DNA of 64,000 nucleotides. Source: Simplicispira suum. Its GTDB lineage: Bacteria; Pseudomonadota; Gammaproteobacteria; Burkholderiales; Burkholderiaceae_C. The notes below the pieces were generated by a model that was not told the origin of the DNA, did not search any database, and was given only the letters and a program-made list of their open reading frames with translations. The stretch lies in the NCBI RefSeq assembly GCF_003008595.1, contig NZ_CP027669.1:1054001-1118000 (forward strand), read 5' to 3'. The stretch's first letter is position 1. Each line of letters opens with the position of its first letter. Made by a program: the position numbers and the translations under genes. Positions 17,507 to 27,237 of this stretch are shown here, piece after piece.

Positions 17507-19214
17507 TCTGACGAGCGACGCGCAGCACTTCCTCTGCCGTCGTCATGCCTTGAAGCACCTTGGTGGTCCCGTCCTGCAACAAGTTCCCTGCGGCATACAC
17601 GCCATCGTCCTGCGCCAGGGAGGCGCCTTTGGTCAGTACCTTCTTCTTGATGTCCTCCGACATGAGCAGCAATTCGTGCAGGGCGAGGCGTCCGCGGTAG
17701 CCGGTGCCCCGGCAGGCCGGGCATCCCACGGCGCGATAGAGCGTCTGGCTACCGAGCTCCGTGCCGAGCGACGCTGCCGCCGCTTGCGCCTGCTCTGGCG
17801 CAAGCGCTTGCCGGCAGTCGCCGCAGAGCCGGCGCACCAGGCGCTGGGCCAGCACGCCAATGACCGAGGCGGTGATCAGATACGGCTCGACCCCCATATT
17901 GATGAGGCGCACCACCGCCCCCAGTGCGCTGTTCGTGTGCAAAGTGGAAAGCACCAGATGCCCGGTCAGCGCGGCTTGAACAGCGATTTCTGCCGTTTCT
18001 CCGTCGCGCATTTCCCCGATCATGATGACGTCCGGGTCCTGGCGCAGAAAGGAGCGCAGCACTTTGGCAAAACTCAGTCCGATCTGGGGCTGAACTTGCA
18101 CCTGGTTGAGCCATTGCAGTCGGTATTCGACCGGGTCCTCAACGGTCAGGATCTTGAGGTTGGCGCCTTCAAGCTCCTGGAGCGATGCGTACAGCGTGGT
18201 GGATTTGCCGGAGCCAGTCGGGCCGGTAACGAGAAAAATACCGTGCGGCACCGTGAGCACTTGCCGCAAGGCTTTCAGCGTAGGCGCCGTGAACTGCAGG
18301 CTCTCGAGCGAAAGCAGATCAAAATTCTTCTCCAGCAAGCGCATCACAACCGACTCGCCAAACATGGTTGGAATGGTGGATACCCGCGCGTCCATTTCCT
18401 TGCCGTGCACACGCAATTTGGTACGACCGTCCTGCGGCATGCGGCGCTCGGCAATATCGAGCTGGGAAAGAATCTTGATGCGAGATACTACGGCAGGAGC
18501 GTCCTTGTTGTCGAGTTCATCGACCTGAAACAATTCGCCATCCACCCGGATACGGACTACCGATTTTTCTTCATAGGTTTCGATGTGAATATCAGATGCC
18601 TGCGACGCCACTGCGTTCGAGATGATCTGGTTCACCCGTTGAATGATGGGCGCCTCCGACGCCATATCGCGCAGGTGCTCGATGAATTCTGCCGCCTCGG
18701 GTTGTCCGTCTCCGTCCATGCCCTCATCGCCTGTCTCCTCAACGTACCAGGCGTTAAGTTGTGCAGATATTTCGGTTTCCAGGCCAAAATAAATATGCGG
18801 TATACGGTCAAAAACCAGCGCCAGAGCGTTCCGTAGTGAGCTACTTGCCGGATCGGGGCTTGCAAATGCAGGAAGTTCCTGGGTTTGATCGATATTTCCC
18901 AGCGGCAAAAGGTGATTGATCAGCAGGAAGCTCGTGTTAAGACTGGAAGTTTCCGGCTTCGATTTCGGGAAGTTTTCTGACCGTATCAGAGGCAAATCGA
19001 ACTGGTGGGCCAACGCGGCAAATACATCGGCTTCCGAAACAATGCCTAGATTGATAATCAATCGACCCAGACGTCCTCCCATCGAACGTTGCACTTCCAG
19101 TGCGCGATCGAGATCGTTGCGCGATATTTTCTGCGCTGCGAGAAGTATTTCTCCGAGTTTCAATAGCTTGGAATCCAGGCTTTCTATAGCGTCCGTCTCA
19201 GTCATAGAGTTCAT
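17499..19214 (-). CDS. gspE: Type II secretion ATPase GspE
   Basis: 571 residues; an ATG three codons later (19205) is an alternative start. The N-terminal domain is of the MshE/GspE-N type (residues about 15-140). The ATPase core has Walker A GPTGSGKST at 331-338, the Asp box after it, and a Walker B region DPDVIMIGEMRDGETAEIA. The tetracysteine zinc motif is present (CGDC, then CPAC about 35 residues on). This hexameric motor drives pseudopilus assembly from the cytoplasm. It is the first gene of the secretion operon and begins after an AT-rich 191-base gap. Confidence 0.96.
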   Translation of the reverse strand: MNSMTETDAIESLDSKLLKLGEILLAAQKISRNDLDRALEVQRSMGGRLGRLIINLGIVSEADVFAALAHQFDLPLIRSENFPKSKPETSSLNTSFLLINHLLPLGNIDQTQELPAFASPDPASSSLRNALALVFDRIPHIYFGLETEISAQLNAWYVEETGDEGMDGDGQPEAAEFIEHLRDMASEAPIIQRVNQIISNAVASQASDIHIETYEEKSVVRIRVDGELFQVDELDNKDAPAVVSRIKILSQLDIAERRMPQDGRTKLRVHGKEMDARVSTIPTMFGESVVMRLLEKNFDLLSLESLQFTAPTLKALRQVLTVPHGIFLVTGPTGSGKSTTLYASLQELEGANLKILTVEDPVEYRLQWLNQVQVQPQIGLSFAKVLRSFLRQDPDVIMIGEMRDGETAEIAVQAALTGHLVLSTLHTNSALGAVVRLINMGVEPYLITASVIGVLAQRLVRRLCGDCRQALAPEQAQAAAASLGTELGSQTLYRAVGCPACRGTGYRGRLALHELLLMSEDIKKKVLTKGASLAQDDGVYAAGNLLQDGTTKVLQGMTTAEEVLRVARQND

Positions 19215-19405
19215 TGTCCGCGCCTGCTTCAGATTTGGTGCAACACCGTATATGGCAAATATTTTCTAGAAATAAACAATAAATCACATTTTCCACATGA
19301 TTGTTTCTATTTTCACGGGGAACGGCCGCATCGAAAAACCGTGCAATTTACCACGAAGTGGTGGCCCGCAAAACACATTCCCCAGCCCACTACTGGATGA
19401 TCGGG
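19215..19405. other. AT-rich gap upstream of gspE (probable promoter region)
   Basis: 191 bases between the gspE start and the end of the glycosyltransferase gene. About 19240-19315 is markedly AT-rich for this genome (several A/T runs around TCTAGAAATAAACAATAAAT). This suits the promoter of the secretion operon, but I could not fix a -35/-10 pair with good spacing. Confidence 0.4.
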
Positions 19406-20371
19406 TCACAAAGGGCCCGCTCTGCCGCACGCACCATGCCACAGACCGCGCACCGTCGCTTTGAAATGCAGCCACCGGCTGCGCCCGGCGACGCAGTTGA
19501 AGCCGATCTTCATCAGCAGACGCCAGGCAGATGCCAGCGCCCAGCGCAGCGGCACGAAGGGTTGCCGGTACAGCAGTACCGCATTGCGCACCTGAAAGTA
19601 GTGCCGCCATGGCGGATACGCCAGGAACCGACGCCCCATGAAAACAATTGGCGGTCCGCCCAGGCCATGGGCCATTCGCGCAGAACAGACACCCAGCAAA
19701 TCCCAGCCTGCTGCACGGGCACGCAGGCTCCACTCTACGTCGACGAAGTCGATGAACCAGTCTGCGCGCATGGTGCCCACCTGATCGAGCACGGTGAGCG
19801 GAATGAGGCAGCCGGAAGCGATCAGGTGATCCACCACATGCACCACCTCGGGTGCGCAGGGAAGCCGGCGAAAACGCAGGCCTTCCAGCCACACGAACGG
19901 CGAATGCGCGATCGGCTGACGCGGGTCGGTATGCAGTGGACCGGCAGCGCCAGCCTTGGGACGCGCCTGCAGCGCGCCCAGAAGTTGCCCAACCATGCCG
20001 GGCTCGGGCACGCTGTCCTGGTCCATCAACAGCACATGACTGGCACCATGGACTCGGGCCCAGGCGATGCCATGGTTTTGGGCACCCCCTATTCCCAGGT
20101 TCTGCTCCATGCGCAGCACGGCATCGACCTGTGGAGCCGAAGTCTGGCACCACGCGGCCAGGTCGGCAGTCGAGGCGTTGTCCACAATGACCAGGCGCGC
20201 CACCTGCGGCCGCAAAGCCTTGATCTGCGCCTGCAGCGCCACAAGCTCGGGCTGAAAGGTCACCACCACCGCTACAACGGAGGACGCCGAGCAGAGGGAC
20301 TCGGCTTTTTGCAGAGAGATGTCCGGCTGGTTGTCGGCTGAGGTTGCCCGCGCCGGCGCGCGCTCGGTCAT
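19406..20371 (-). CDS. Family 2 glycosyltransferase (rhamnosyltransferase type)
   Basis: 321 residues from the ATG at 20371, which overlaps the stop of the preceding GT4 gene (ATGA). GT-A motifs in order: VVAVVVTFQPE, LVIVDNAST, a donor-site acidic run MDQDS, and later DWFIDFVDVEWSLRA, the ED/DVEW acceptor motif of the RfbF/WbbL rhamnosyltransferases. No membrane anchor is clear. It ends the dTDP-rhamnose operon, so rhamnose transfer is the best guess. Confidence 0.85.
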   Translation of the reverse strand: MTERAPARATSADNQPDISLQKAESLCSASSVVAVVVTFQPELVALQAQIKALRPQVARLVIVDNASTADLAAWCQTSAPQVDAVLRMEQNLGIGGAQNHGIAWARVHGASHVLLMDQDSVPEPGMVGQLLGALQARPKAGAAGPLHTDPRQPIAHSPFVWLEGLRFRRLPCAPEVVHVVDHLIASGCLIPLTVLDQVGTMRADWFIDFVDVEWSLRARAAGWDLLGVCSARMAHGLGGPPIVFMGRRFLAYPPWRHYFQVRNAVLLYRQPFVPLRWALASAWRLLMKIGFNCVAGRSRWLHFKATVRGLWHGACGRAGPL

Positions 20372-21492
20372 GTCGAACGCTCTCGCTGACACAGCCTGGC
20401 GTAGGCCTTTGCAATGCACGCCCACTGATAGTGAGCCGACCAGTTCTCCTGTGTCTCTGGCGTCCAGGCGAGCGCGTCCGGCTTGCGCAAGCGCTCCACA
20501 AGCTCTGACCCACTTGCAAAATACCCGCCGCGCCCTCCCAGCGTGTGGCGATTGAAGACGCAGTCAAACGCCAGGATGGGACGACCGTAGGGCAGCATCT
20601 CGATCAGCGAGGGGTTGGTTCCGCCCACGCTGTGGCCATGCAGATACAAGCGGCAGCCGGCGCGCAGAGCCGCAAGCGCCTGCGGTTCGAACAAGGAATC
20701 GATGCACTGAATGCGCGGCTCGTTGTGGTAGCGCTGCAGCAGGTGCTGACCAAGGGCCGTGGTGCTGAAGTTGCCGACCACGACGTAGCGCTCGGACCCG
20801 GCAGCCAGCGCCGCCTCCATCATTTCGGCAATCTGGTTTTCGGGCTCGATGCGGGCAACCGTCAGCAGGTAACTGCCAGGCTCCAGGTCAAAGCGATGCT
20901 GCAGAAGGCTCTGCACCTGCGCTGGTTCGAGTTGCAGCACATGGTCGTTTCCATAGGGAATGACCGTACTGCTGCGGCCATAGGTGCTGGAGACGATGTC
21001 GGCAATGCCCTGGTTGTCGCTGACCACCTGATGGGCATGGCGAATGGCGAGACGTTCGCTCAGGCGCAGGAAGGCACGCGGCAGTCCCTTCCACTTGCTG
21101 CGCCTGGCTTCCAGGCCATCGACGTTCACCACGATGCGCCGCTGGCAAGCGAGCCAACGCATAAGCGGCATGAACACGCCCGCCGAAACCCCCATGACCA
21201 CGATGGCATCAGAGTGGCGGTAGCTCAGCAGAAAACTGAGCAGGTCGTAGGGTATGGACGCTGCCCCATTGGCGCGCATGGGCAGATAGCGGTGACGCAA
21301 CCCAGGACCATCGGCCGACCGTGCGCTGCGCCCGTGGGAGGACCCAAACACCTCGACCTGGTGCCCGAGCGCTGCCAGACGCGGAGCAAGCTGCGCGACA
21401 CAGGTTTCAAACCCTCCATAACGTACCGGCAGGCCGTCCGTGCCAATCAGGGCGATTCGCAGGAGAGGCAGTTGCACGGCTCCGTCCGCCAT
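20368..21492 (-). CDS. DUF1972/GT4 glycosyltransferase
   Basis: 374 residues from the ATG at 21492, which lies after the rfbC stop; an ATG at 21582 inside rfbC would add 30 residues. The N-terminus LRIALIGTDGLPVRYGGFETC is the DUF1972 signature that precedes a GT4 domain in rhamnosyl- and related transferases. The C-terminal half has LLTVARIEPENQI and the acceptor motif VGGTNPSLIEMLPYGRPILAFD. Cytoplasmic, and encoded between rfbC and another glycosyltransferase. Confidence 0.85.
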   Translation of the reverse strand: MADGAVQLPLLRIALIGTDGLPVRYGGFETCVAQLAPRLAALGHQVEVFGSSHGRSARSADGPGLRHRYLPMRANGAASIPYDLLSFLLSYRHSDAIVVMGVSAGVFMPLMRWLACQRRIVVNVDGLEARRSKWKGLPRAFLRLSERLAIRHAHQVVSDNQGIADIVSSTYGRSSTVIPYGNDHVLQLEPAQVQSLLQHRFDLEPGSYLLTVARIEPENQIAEMMEAALAAGSERYVVVGNFSTTALGQHLLQRYHNEPRIQCIDSLFEPQALAALRAGCRLYLHGHSVGGTNPSLIEMLPYGRPILAFDCVFNRHTLGGRGGYFASGSELVERLRKPDALAWTPETQENWSAHYQWACIAKAYARLCQRERST

Positions 21493-21559
21493 GGGCCTGG
21501 AGCCACTGCGGTCATCGAATGCATCCCGGTCGGCTCCGTTCGGCGTGAAGGCACTCACG

Positions 21560-22114
21560 TCATTCGGCAGCGGCTTGCACATGGGCGAGGCTCTGGCCCG
21601 CGAGGTCCTTGGCCGACAGCAGCGGCGCCTTGCCCAAGTCGGGCCAGTCAATCGCCAACTGCGAATCGTCCCAGGCGATACAACGCTCGTGTTCGGGGCT
21701 GTAGTAGTCGGTGGTCTTGTAGAGAAAATCAGCGGATTCGGACAACACCAGAAAACCATGGGCCAAACCCGGCGGCACCCAAAGCTGGCGGTGGTTGTCC
21801 TCCGTCAGCTCGATGCCTGCCCACCGGCCAAAGGTGGGCGAACCCTGGCGGATGTCCACAGCCACATCGAACACCGCACCACGCACCACGCGCACCAGCT
21901 TGCCCTGCGCTCTGGGCGGCACCTGGTAATGCAGGCCGCGCAGCACGCCGCGCGCAGAGCGGCTGTGGTTGTCCTGCACGAACTGCCATTCGGTGCCCGT
22001 CGCCTCATTGAAGGCGCGCTGGTTGAAGCTCTCATAAAAGAACCCACGCGCATCACCAAACACCTTGGGTTCGATCAACAGGACATCGGGAATGGCAAGA
22101 GGAGTGGCTTGCAT
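21560..22114 (-). CDS. rfbC: dTDP-4-dehydrorhamnose 3,5-epimerase
   Basis: 184 residues, the usual size. Cupin-fold epimerase with FVQDNHSRSARGVLRGLHYQ (catalytic His in the RGLHYQ motif), DVAVDIRQGSPTFG and VPPGLAHGFLVLS. It catalyses the third step of dTDP-L-rhamnose synthesis. It starts 5 bases after rfbA ends. Confidence 0.97.
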   Translation of the reverse strand: MQATPLAIPDVLLIEPKVFGDARGFFYESFNQRAFNEATGTEWQFVQDNHSRSARGVLRGLHYQVPPRAQGKLVRVVRGAVFDVAVDIRQGSPTFGRWAGIELTEDNHRQLWVPPGLAHGFLVLSESADFLYKTTDYYSPEHERCIAWDDSQLAIDWPDLGKAPLLSAKDLAGQSLAHVQAAAE

Positions 22115-22119
22115 GGCGT

Positions 22120-23010
22120 TCAGTAAACCTTCTCTTTGAGCAGCCGCGCCAGGTACTGGCCATAGCCGTTCTTGGCCAGTGGCTGGGCCAGGCGTTCGAG
22201 CTGGGCGTCATCGATCCAGCCGCTGCGCCAGGCGATTTCTTCAGGGCAGGCAATTTTCAGGCCCTGCCGGCGCTCCAGCGTGGCGATGAACTGTCCGGCG
22301 TCAAGCAGGCTGTCGTGCGTGCCGGTGTCGAGCCAGGCGTAGCCGCGGCCCATGATTTCGACATGCAGGGCGCCCTGCTCCAGATAAAGGCGGTTGAGAT
22401 CGGTAATCTCCAGCTCGCCACGGGGCGAAGGCGCCAGATGGCGCGCCAGATCCACCACGCGCTCGTCGTAGAAATACAGGCCGGTGACGGCATAGTTCGA
22501 CTTGGGGGCCTGGGGCTTTTCTTCGATGGAGAGCACCTTGCCAGCGCCATCAAACTCGGCCACGCCATAGCGCTCGGGGTCGTGCACGTGGTAGGCGAAC
22601 ACCGTCGCTCCACCCGTGCGCTGGTCGGCGCTGGCGAGCAGTTCGTGGATGTCGTGGCCGTAGAAGATGTTGTCGCCCAGCACCAGGGCACTGGGGTGGC
22701 CATCCAGAAATTCCTCGCCGATCAGAAACGCCTGCGCCAGGCCATCGGGGCTGGGCTGCACCGCGTACTGGAGCTGGATGCCCCATTGGCTGCCGTCGCC
22801 CAGCAATTGCTCGAAGCGCGGCGTGTCCTGCGGCGTACTGATGATGAGGATCTCGCGGATGCCGGCGAGCATCAGGGTTGCCAAGGGGTAGTACACCATC
22901 GGCTTGTCGTACACCGGCAACAACTGTTTGCTGAGCGCCAGAGTCGCCGGGTGCAAGCGGGTGCCGGAGCCGCCGGCGAGCACGATGCCTTTGCGGGTGG
23001 GTGTCGTCAT
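22120..23010 (-). CDS. rfbA: Glucose-1-phosphate thymidylyltransferase
   Basis: 296 residues from the ATG at 23010. The nucleotidyltransferase loop [16 protein letters not shown] is near the N-terminus, then [16 protein letters not shown] and [10 protein letters not shown]. This enzyme joins dTTP and glucose-1-phosphate to start dTDP-rhamnose synthesis. The upstream extension to 23205 lies within rfbD and is not real. It follows rfbD with 10 bases between. Confidence 0.97.
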   Translation of the reverse strand: MTTPTRKGIVLAGGSGTRLHPATLALSKQLLPVYDKPMVYYPLATLMLAGIREILIISTPQDTPRFEQLLGDGSQWGIQLQYAVQPSPDGLAQAFLIGEEFLDGHPSALVLGDNIFYGHDIHELLASADQRTGGATVFAYHVHDPERYGVAEFDGAGKVLSIEEKPQAPKSNYAVTGLYFYDERVVDLARHLAPSPRGELEITDLNRLYLEQGALHVEIMGRGYAWLDTGTHDSLLDAGQFIATLERRQGLKIACPEEIAWRSGWIDDAQLERLAQPLAKNGYGQYLARLLKEKVY

Positions 23011-23020
23011 GTCAAAGCTT

Positions 23021-23911
23021 TCAAAGGATTTCGCGCAGCATGCGGGCCACGCCCTGCTGCCACGGCGGGAGCTGGAGGCCGAAGGTGTTCTGCAGACGGC
23101 TGGTGTCCAGGCGCGAGTTGTGCGGCCGGGCGGCGGGCGTGGGGAATGCGCTGGTGGGCACGGGCGCCACTTCGGTCGCTTTGAAATTGATAGCAGGTTG
23201 CGCAATAGCAGCCTGCGCTAACACCTCTTTTGCATACAAATTCCAGTTGGTTTCGCCAGCTGCCACGCAGTGGTACAGGCCGCCGTCCTGCACTCGCGCC
23301 TGCAGATGGCGGATGGCGTGGGCCGTGACGTCGGCGAGCAGGTCGGCGCCGGTGGGCGCGCCCCATTGGTCGTCGATGACGGTGAGACGCTCACGCTCCT
23401 GCGCCAGCCGCAGCATGGTCTTGGCAAAGTTGCCGCCGCGTGCCGCATAGACCCAACTGGTGCGCAGGATCAGGTGCTGGCAGCCCGACTGCTGGATGCG
23501 CTGCTCGCCCTCCCACTTGGTGCGGCCATAGACCGACAGCGGTCCGGGCGCGTCGGTCTCCACCCAGGGGCGGGTGCCGCTGCCGTCAAACACGTAGTCG
23601 GTGCTGTAGTGCACCAGCCAGGCGCCCAGGCGCGCGGCCTCTTCGGCCAGCACGCCGGGAGTGGTCGCGTTGAGCAACTGGGCCAGATCCGGCTCGCTCT
23701 CGGCTTTGTCGACGGCGGTGTGGGCGGCAGCGTTGACGATGACGTCTGGCTTAAGAGCGCGCACCGTCTGCGCGACGCCGTCGGGGTTGGCGAAGTCGCC
23801 GCAATGGTCCTGGCTGTCAAAGTCCAGGGCAATCACCTGCCCCAGCACTGCGAGGCTGCGTTGCAGTTCCCAGCCAACCTGGCCGCTTTTGCCAAAGAGC
23901 AGGATGTTCAT
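23021..23911 (-). CDS. rfbD: dTDP-4-dehydrorhamnose reductase
   Basis: 296 residues. Rossmann start [14 protein letters not shown], catalytic YSTDYVFDG..and YGRTKWEGE (YXXXK), and C-terminal [13 protein letters not shown]. It performs the last step of dTDP-L-rhamnose formation. The start overlaps the rfbB stop (ATGA). Residues about 227-243 are encoded by a copy of the dispersed ATAGCTG repeat (23181-23231), replacing an otherwise variable linker without breaking the frame. Confidence 0.96.
   Translation of the reverse strand: MNILLFGKSGQVGWELQRSLAVLGQVIALDFDSQDHCGDFANPDGVAQTVRALKPDVIVNAAAHTAVDKAESEPDLAQLLNATTPGVLAEEAARLGAWLVHYSTDYVFDGSGTRPWVETDAPGPLSVYGRTKWEGEQRIQQSGCQHLILRTSWVYAARGGNFAKTMLRLAQERERLTVIDDQWGAPTGADLLADVTAHAIRHLQARVQDGGLYHCVAAGETNWNLYAKEVLAQAAIAQPAINFKATEVAPVPTSAFPTPAARPHNSRLDTSRLQNTFGLQLPPWQQGVARMLREIL
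23181..23231 (+). repeat. Dispersed ATAGCTG/GCGCTAGAGG-type repeat, copy inside rfbD
   Basis: Reads TTGATAGC, then GCGC-centred inverted halves, then GCGCTAACACCTCTTTT, in the same pattern as the copies at 57571 and 63388. It lies wholly in the rfbD coding region, antisense to the gene, and keeps the frame. Confidence 0.6.
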
Positions 23912-24987
23912 GCGCTGGCGGCCACGGCGTCTGCTGCGTACTGCGTCTGCACCCAGTCACGGTAGGCGCCAGTCTGGACGTCGGCCACCCAGCCGGCATG
24001 CTCCAGGTACCACTGCACCGTCTTGCGAATGCCGGACTCAAATGTCTCGGCAGGCTTCCAGCCCAGTTCGCGTTCGATCTTGCGCGCGTCAATGGCGTAG
24101 CGGCGGTCGTGGCCGGGACGGTCTTGCACGTAGCTGATCTGCTCAGCGTACGGCTTGCCATCGGCGCGCGGGCGCAATTCGTCGAGCAGGCGACAGACGG
24201 TGTGGACGATGTCGATATTGGGCATCTCGTTCCAGCCACCGACGTTGTAGGTCTCACCGGGTTTCCCGGCTTCCAGCACGCGGCGGATGGCGCTGCAGTG
24301 GTCGGCGACGTAGAGCCAGTCGCGCACCTGCATGCCGTCACCGTACACCGGCAGGCTCTTGCCCGCGAGCGCGTTGACGATCATCAGCGGAATGAGTTTT
24401 TCCGGGAAATGGTAGGGGCCGTAGTTGTTGCTGCAGTTGGTCGTGAGCACCGGCAGGCCGAAGGTGTGGTGCCAGGCGCGCACCAGGTGGTCGCTGGCGG
24501 CCTTGCTGGCCGAATAGGGGCTGTTGGGCTCGGTGGTGTGCGTCTCGGTAAACGCCGGGGCGTCCGGCGCGAGGGTGCCGTAGACCTCGTCGGTGCTGAC
24601 GTGCAGGAACCGGAATGCTTCTTTTTCTATAGCACAAAGCGCTTGCCAGTATTGCCGTACGGCCTGCAAAAGCCTGAAAGTTCCCACGACGTTGGTCTGA
24701 ATGAAGTCTTCCGGCCCGTGAATGGAGCGGTCGACATGCGACTCGGCGGCGAAGTTCACCACGGCGCGCGGCTTGTGCTCTGCGAGCAGGCGCTCGACCA
24801 AGGCGGTGTCGCCAATATCGCCCTGCACGAACACGTGGCGCGCATCGCCATCCACACTGGCCAGGTTGTTGCGGTTGCCGGCGTAGGTGAGCTTGTCGAG
24901 GTTGAGAACAGGCTCGTCGCTGTTTGCCAGCCAGTCGAGCACAAAGTTGGCGCCGATGAAGCCGGCTCCGCCAGTAACGAGGATCAT
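23908..24987 (-). CDS. rfbB: dTDP-glucose 4,6-dehydratase
   Basis: 359 residues. NAD-binding [11 protein letters not shown] at the N-terminus, the catalytic STDEVYGTL and [10 protein letters not shown] (YXXXK), and [15 protein letters not shown]. It is the second step of dTDP-rhamnose synthesis and first gene of the rfbBDAC-glycosyltransferase operon. The segment near residue 120 (24619-24660) has a stretch resembling part of the dispersed ATAGC repeat. Confidence 0.97.
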   Translation of the reverse strand: MILVTGGAGFIGANFVLDWLANSDEPVLNLDKLTYAGNRNNLASVDGDARHVFVQGDIGDTALVERLLAEHKPRAVVNFAAESHVDRSIHGPEDFIQTNVVGTFRLLQAVRQYWQALCAIEKEAFRFLHVSTDEVYGTLAPDAPAFTETHTTEPNSPYSASKAASDHLVRAWHHTFGLPVLTTNCSNNYGPYHFPEKLIPLMIVNALAGKSLPVYGDGMQVRDWLYVADHCSAIRRVLEAGKPGETYNVGGWNEMPNIDIVHTVCRLLDELRPRADGKPYAEQISYVQDRPGHDRRYAIDARKIERELGWKPAETFESGIRKTVQWYLEHAGWVADVQTGAYRDWVQTQYAADAVAASA

Positions 24988-25053
24988 GGGGGTTGCGAGG
25001 GGGCAGGGAAGATGGCGCCAATTATCCCTGAGCCTCGCAAGCGCCAGCGCGCG

Positions 25054-27039
25054 TCAGAAATGGATGCCGCGCATCATCTGCTGCAGCGCCACAGCTTCGG
25101 CCGAGAGTTGTGGCTTGGCGCCCTTCTCTCCCTTGGCCGCAGTCGAGTCCGGGAACATGCGAAAGCTGGTGTTCATGCTGATCTGGGCCACGCGCGGCAA
25201 AAAGGCATGCAGCACTTCGCCGACGATGCCCAGGCGGGTCGCAATGCGCACCGGCTTGAAGATGCAGGCTTGGGCAATCATGTCGGCCGCCTCTTCAGGC
25301 GCCAGGGTGGGCACGTTGTTGTAGATCTGCGTGGGCGCAATCATGGGGGTGCGCACCAGCGGCATGTTGATGGTGGTGAAAGTGATGCCTTGATCGGCAA
25401 ACTCGCTGGATGCGCAGCGCGTCCAGGCGTCCAGCGCGGCCTTGCTGGCGACGTAGGCCGAAAAGCGCGGCGCGTTGGTCAGCACGCCAATCGAGCTGAT
25501 GTTCACCACATGGCCCTTGCGCTTGGCCGCCATGCCCGGCAGCAGCCCCATGGTGACGCGCAGACACCCGAAGTAGTTCAGCTGCATGGTCCGCTCGTAG
25601 TCATGGAAGCGGTCATAACTGGACTCAATTGCGCGGCGGATGGAGCGGCCGGCGTTGTTGATCAGAAAGTCCACGCCGCCGTGGTCCGCTAGCACCTCCT
25701 GGATAAAACGGTCGCAGTCCTGCATGTCGGCAATGTCCACCGCGTAGGCAAGAAAGCGGTTGCCGCGCGCCTCGGCCTCGGCGCAAGCTTCATCGAGCTT
25801 GGCCTGATCGCGTCCACAGATCAGCGTGGTGGCGCCGGCCTCGGCAAACTTGTGCGCGGCGGCCAGTCCAATGCCTGAGCTGCCCCCAGTGACCAGGACC
25901 ACCTTGCCCGCTACCGTGCCCTTGAGGCTGCGGTCGATGAAAAGCTCAGGATCGAGGTGGCGCTCCCAGTAATCCCACAACCGCCAGGCGTAGTCGTGCA
26001 AATTGGGGCAAGAGACGCCCGTACCCTTGAGCGCTGCCAGCGCCTCGCGGCTGTCAAAACGCGTCGGGTAGTTGACGAAGGTGAGCATGTCCTCCGGCAA
26101 GCCCAAATCCTTGAGCACGGCGTCGCGCACGCGGCGCACGGGGGCCAGCGCCATCAGGCTCTTCTTGATCCCACGCGGCAGGAAACCGAGCAACGCCGCA
26201 TTGATGAACAAATTCATGCGCGGCGCATGCGCAGCACGGCTGAAGATGTCGAGCACGTCGCCCACGCGGTAGCCGACCGGGTCGACCAGGTGGAAACACC
26301 GCTTGGCAATGCCCTCTTGGTGGCTGATGGCATCCAGAGCATCCACGACGTAGTCGACCGGCACGATATTCACGCGTCCGCCCTCCAGGCCGACCGAGGG
26401 CATCCACGGCGGCAGGATCTGGCGCATGCGCTGGATCAGCTTGAAGAAGTAGTACGGCCCGTCGATCTTGTCCATCTCGCCCGTGCGACTGTCGCCCACC
26501 ACCATGGCAGGCCGGAAAACCGTCCAAGGCAGCTTGCATTCTTCGCGGACGATTTTTTCGCTCTCGTGCTTGGTGCGGAAATACGGGTGGTCCAGGCCTT
26601 CGGCTTCTTCGAACATGTCTTCGCGAAACACCCCTTCGTACAGGCCGGCAGCAGCTATGGACGAGACAAGGTGGAAATGGCCGGCGTCGATGGCCTTGGC
26701 GAACTCCACGGTATTGCGCGTGCCGTCAATGTTTACCGCTACCTGGCTCTCCTCGTCGGCCGACAGGTCGTACACGGCCGCCAGATGGTGGAAATGATCG
26801 ATCTGCCCCTTGAGGCGCTTGACGTCTTCCGCAGCGACACCCAGGCGCCGGGACTTCAGGTCTCCGAATACAGGCAGCGCCCGGGCAGGCCCCACGCCCC
26901 AGTAACGGCGCAACTCGGCCACCTTGTCCTCGCTCTCCCGACGCAACAGGAAATGCACCACCGCGCCTTTGCGTGCCAGAAGCTTTTTGACCAAGCGCCG
27001 TCCAATAAACCCCGTTGCGCCCGTAACGAAATACTGCAT
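25054..27039 (-). CDS. Two-domain fatty acyl-CoA reductase (alcohol-forming type)
   Basis: 661 residues, the same length as the Marinobacter Maqu_2507 fatty acyl-CoA/acyl-ACP reductase, with closely similar motifs throughout as I recall that protein. The N-terminal half is an extended SDR (GATGFIGRRLV at residue 7, catalytic YFRTKHESEK). The C-terminal half, from about residue 380, is a classical SDR (TGGSSGIGLA, NNAGRSIRR, YVASKAALDAW). Together they reduce an acyl thioester to the aldehyde and then to the fatty alcohol with NADPH. The product could feed wax esters. It diverges from the phasin gene, which hints at a storage-lipid role. Confidence 0.85.
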   Translation of the reverse strand: MQYFVTGATGFIGRRLVKKLLARKGAVVHFLLRRESEDKVAELRRYWGVGPARALPVFGDLKSRRLGVAAEDVKRLKGQIDHFHHLAAVYDLSADEESQVAVNIDGTRNTVEFAKAIDAGHFHLVSSIAAAGLYEGVFREDMFEEAEGLDHPYFRTKHESEKIVREECKLPWTVFRPAMVVGDSRTGEMDKIDGPYYFFKLIQRMRQILPPWMPSVGLEGGRVNIVPVDYVVDALDAISHQEGIAKRCFHLVDPVGYRVGDVLDIFSRAAHAPRMNLFINAALLGFLPRGIKKSLMALAPVRRVRDAVLKDLGLPEDMLTFVNYPTRFDSREALAALKGTGVSCPNLHDYAWRLWDYWERHLDPELFIDRSLKGTVAGKVVLVTGGSSGIGLAAAHKFAEAGATTLICGRDQAKLDEACAEAEARGNRFLAYAVDIADMQDCDRFIQEVLADHGGVDFLINNAGRSIRRAIESSYDRFHDYERTMQLNYFGCLRVTMGLLPGMAAKRKGHVVNISSIGVLTNAPRFSAYVASKAALDAWTRCASSEFADQGITFTTINMPLVRTPMIAPTQIYNNVPTLAPEEAADMIAQACIFKPVRIATRLGIVGEVLHAFLPRVAQISMNTSFRMFPDSTAAKGEKGAKPQLSAEAVALQQMMRGIHF

Positions 27040-27237
27040 AAATCACTCCCTTTGCGAAGATCACCATTCTTGCCCAGCGCAGGTCGTACCGGTTCAGCGA
27101 AAACCCGCGCAGCGACTGGACTGTTCACTCTAGCTTTTTAGGAGCGCGCACCTACACCTGAGCGGCCAGCGCGCATACATTGTCTGCATGCGCCGAAGCA
27201 GTCTGCCGCGGCGTCCAATCACCCTATCGGAGGACCC

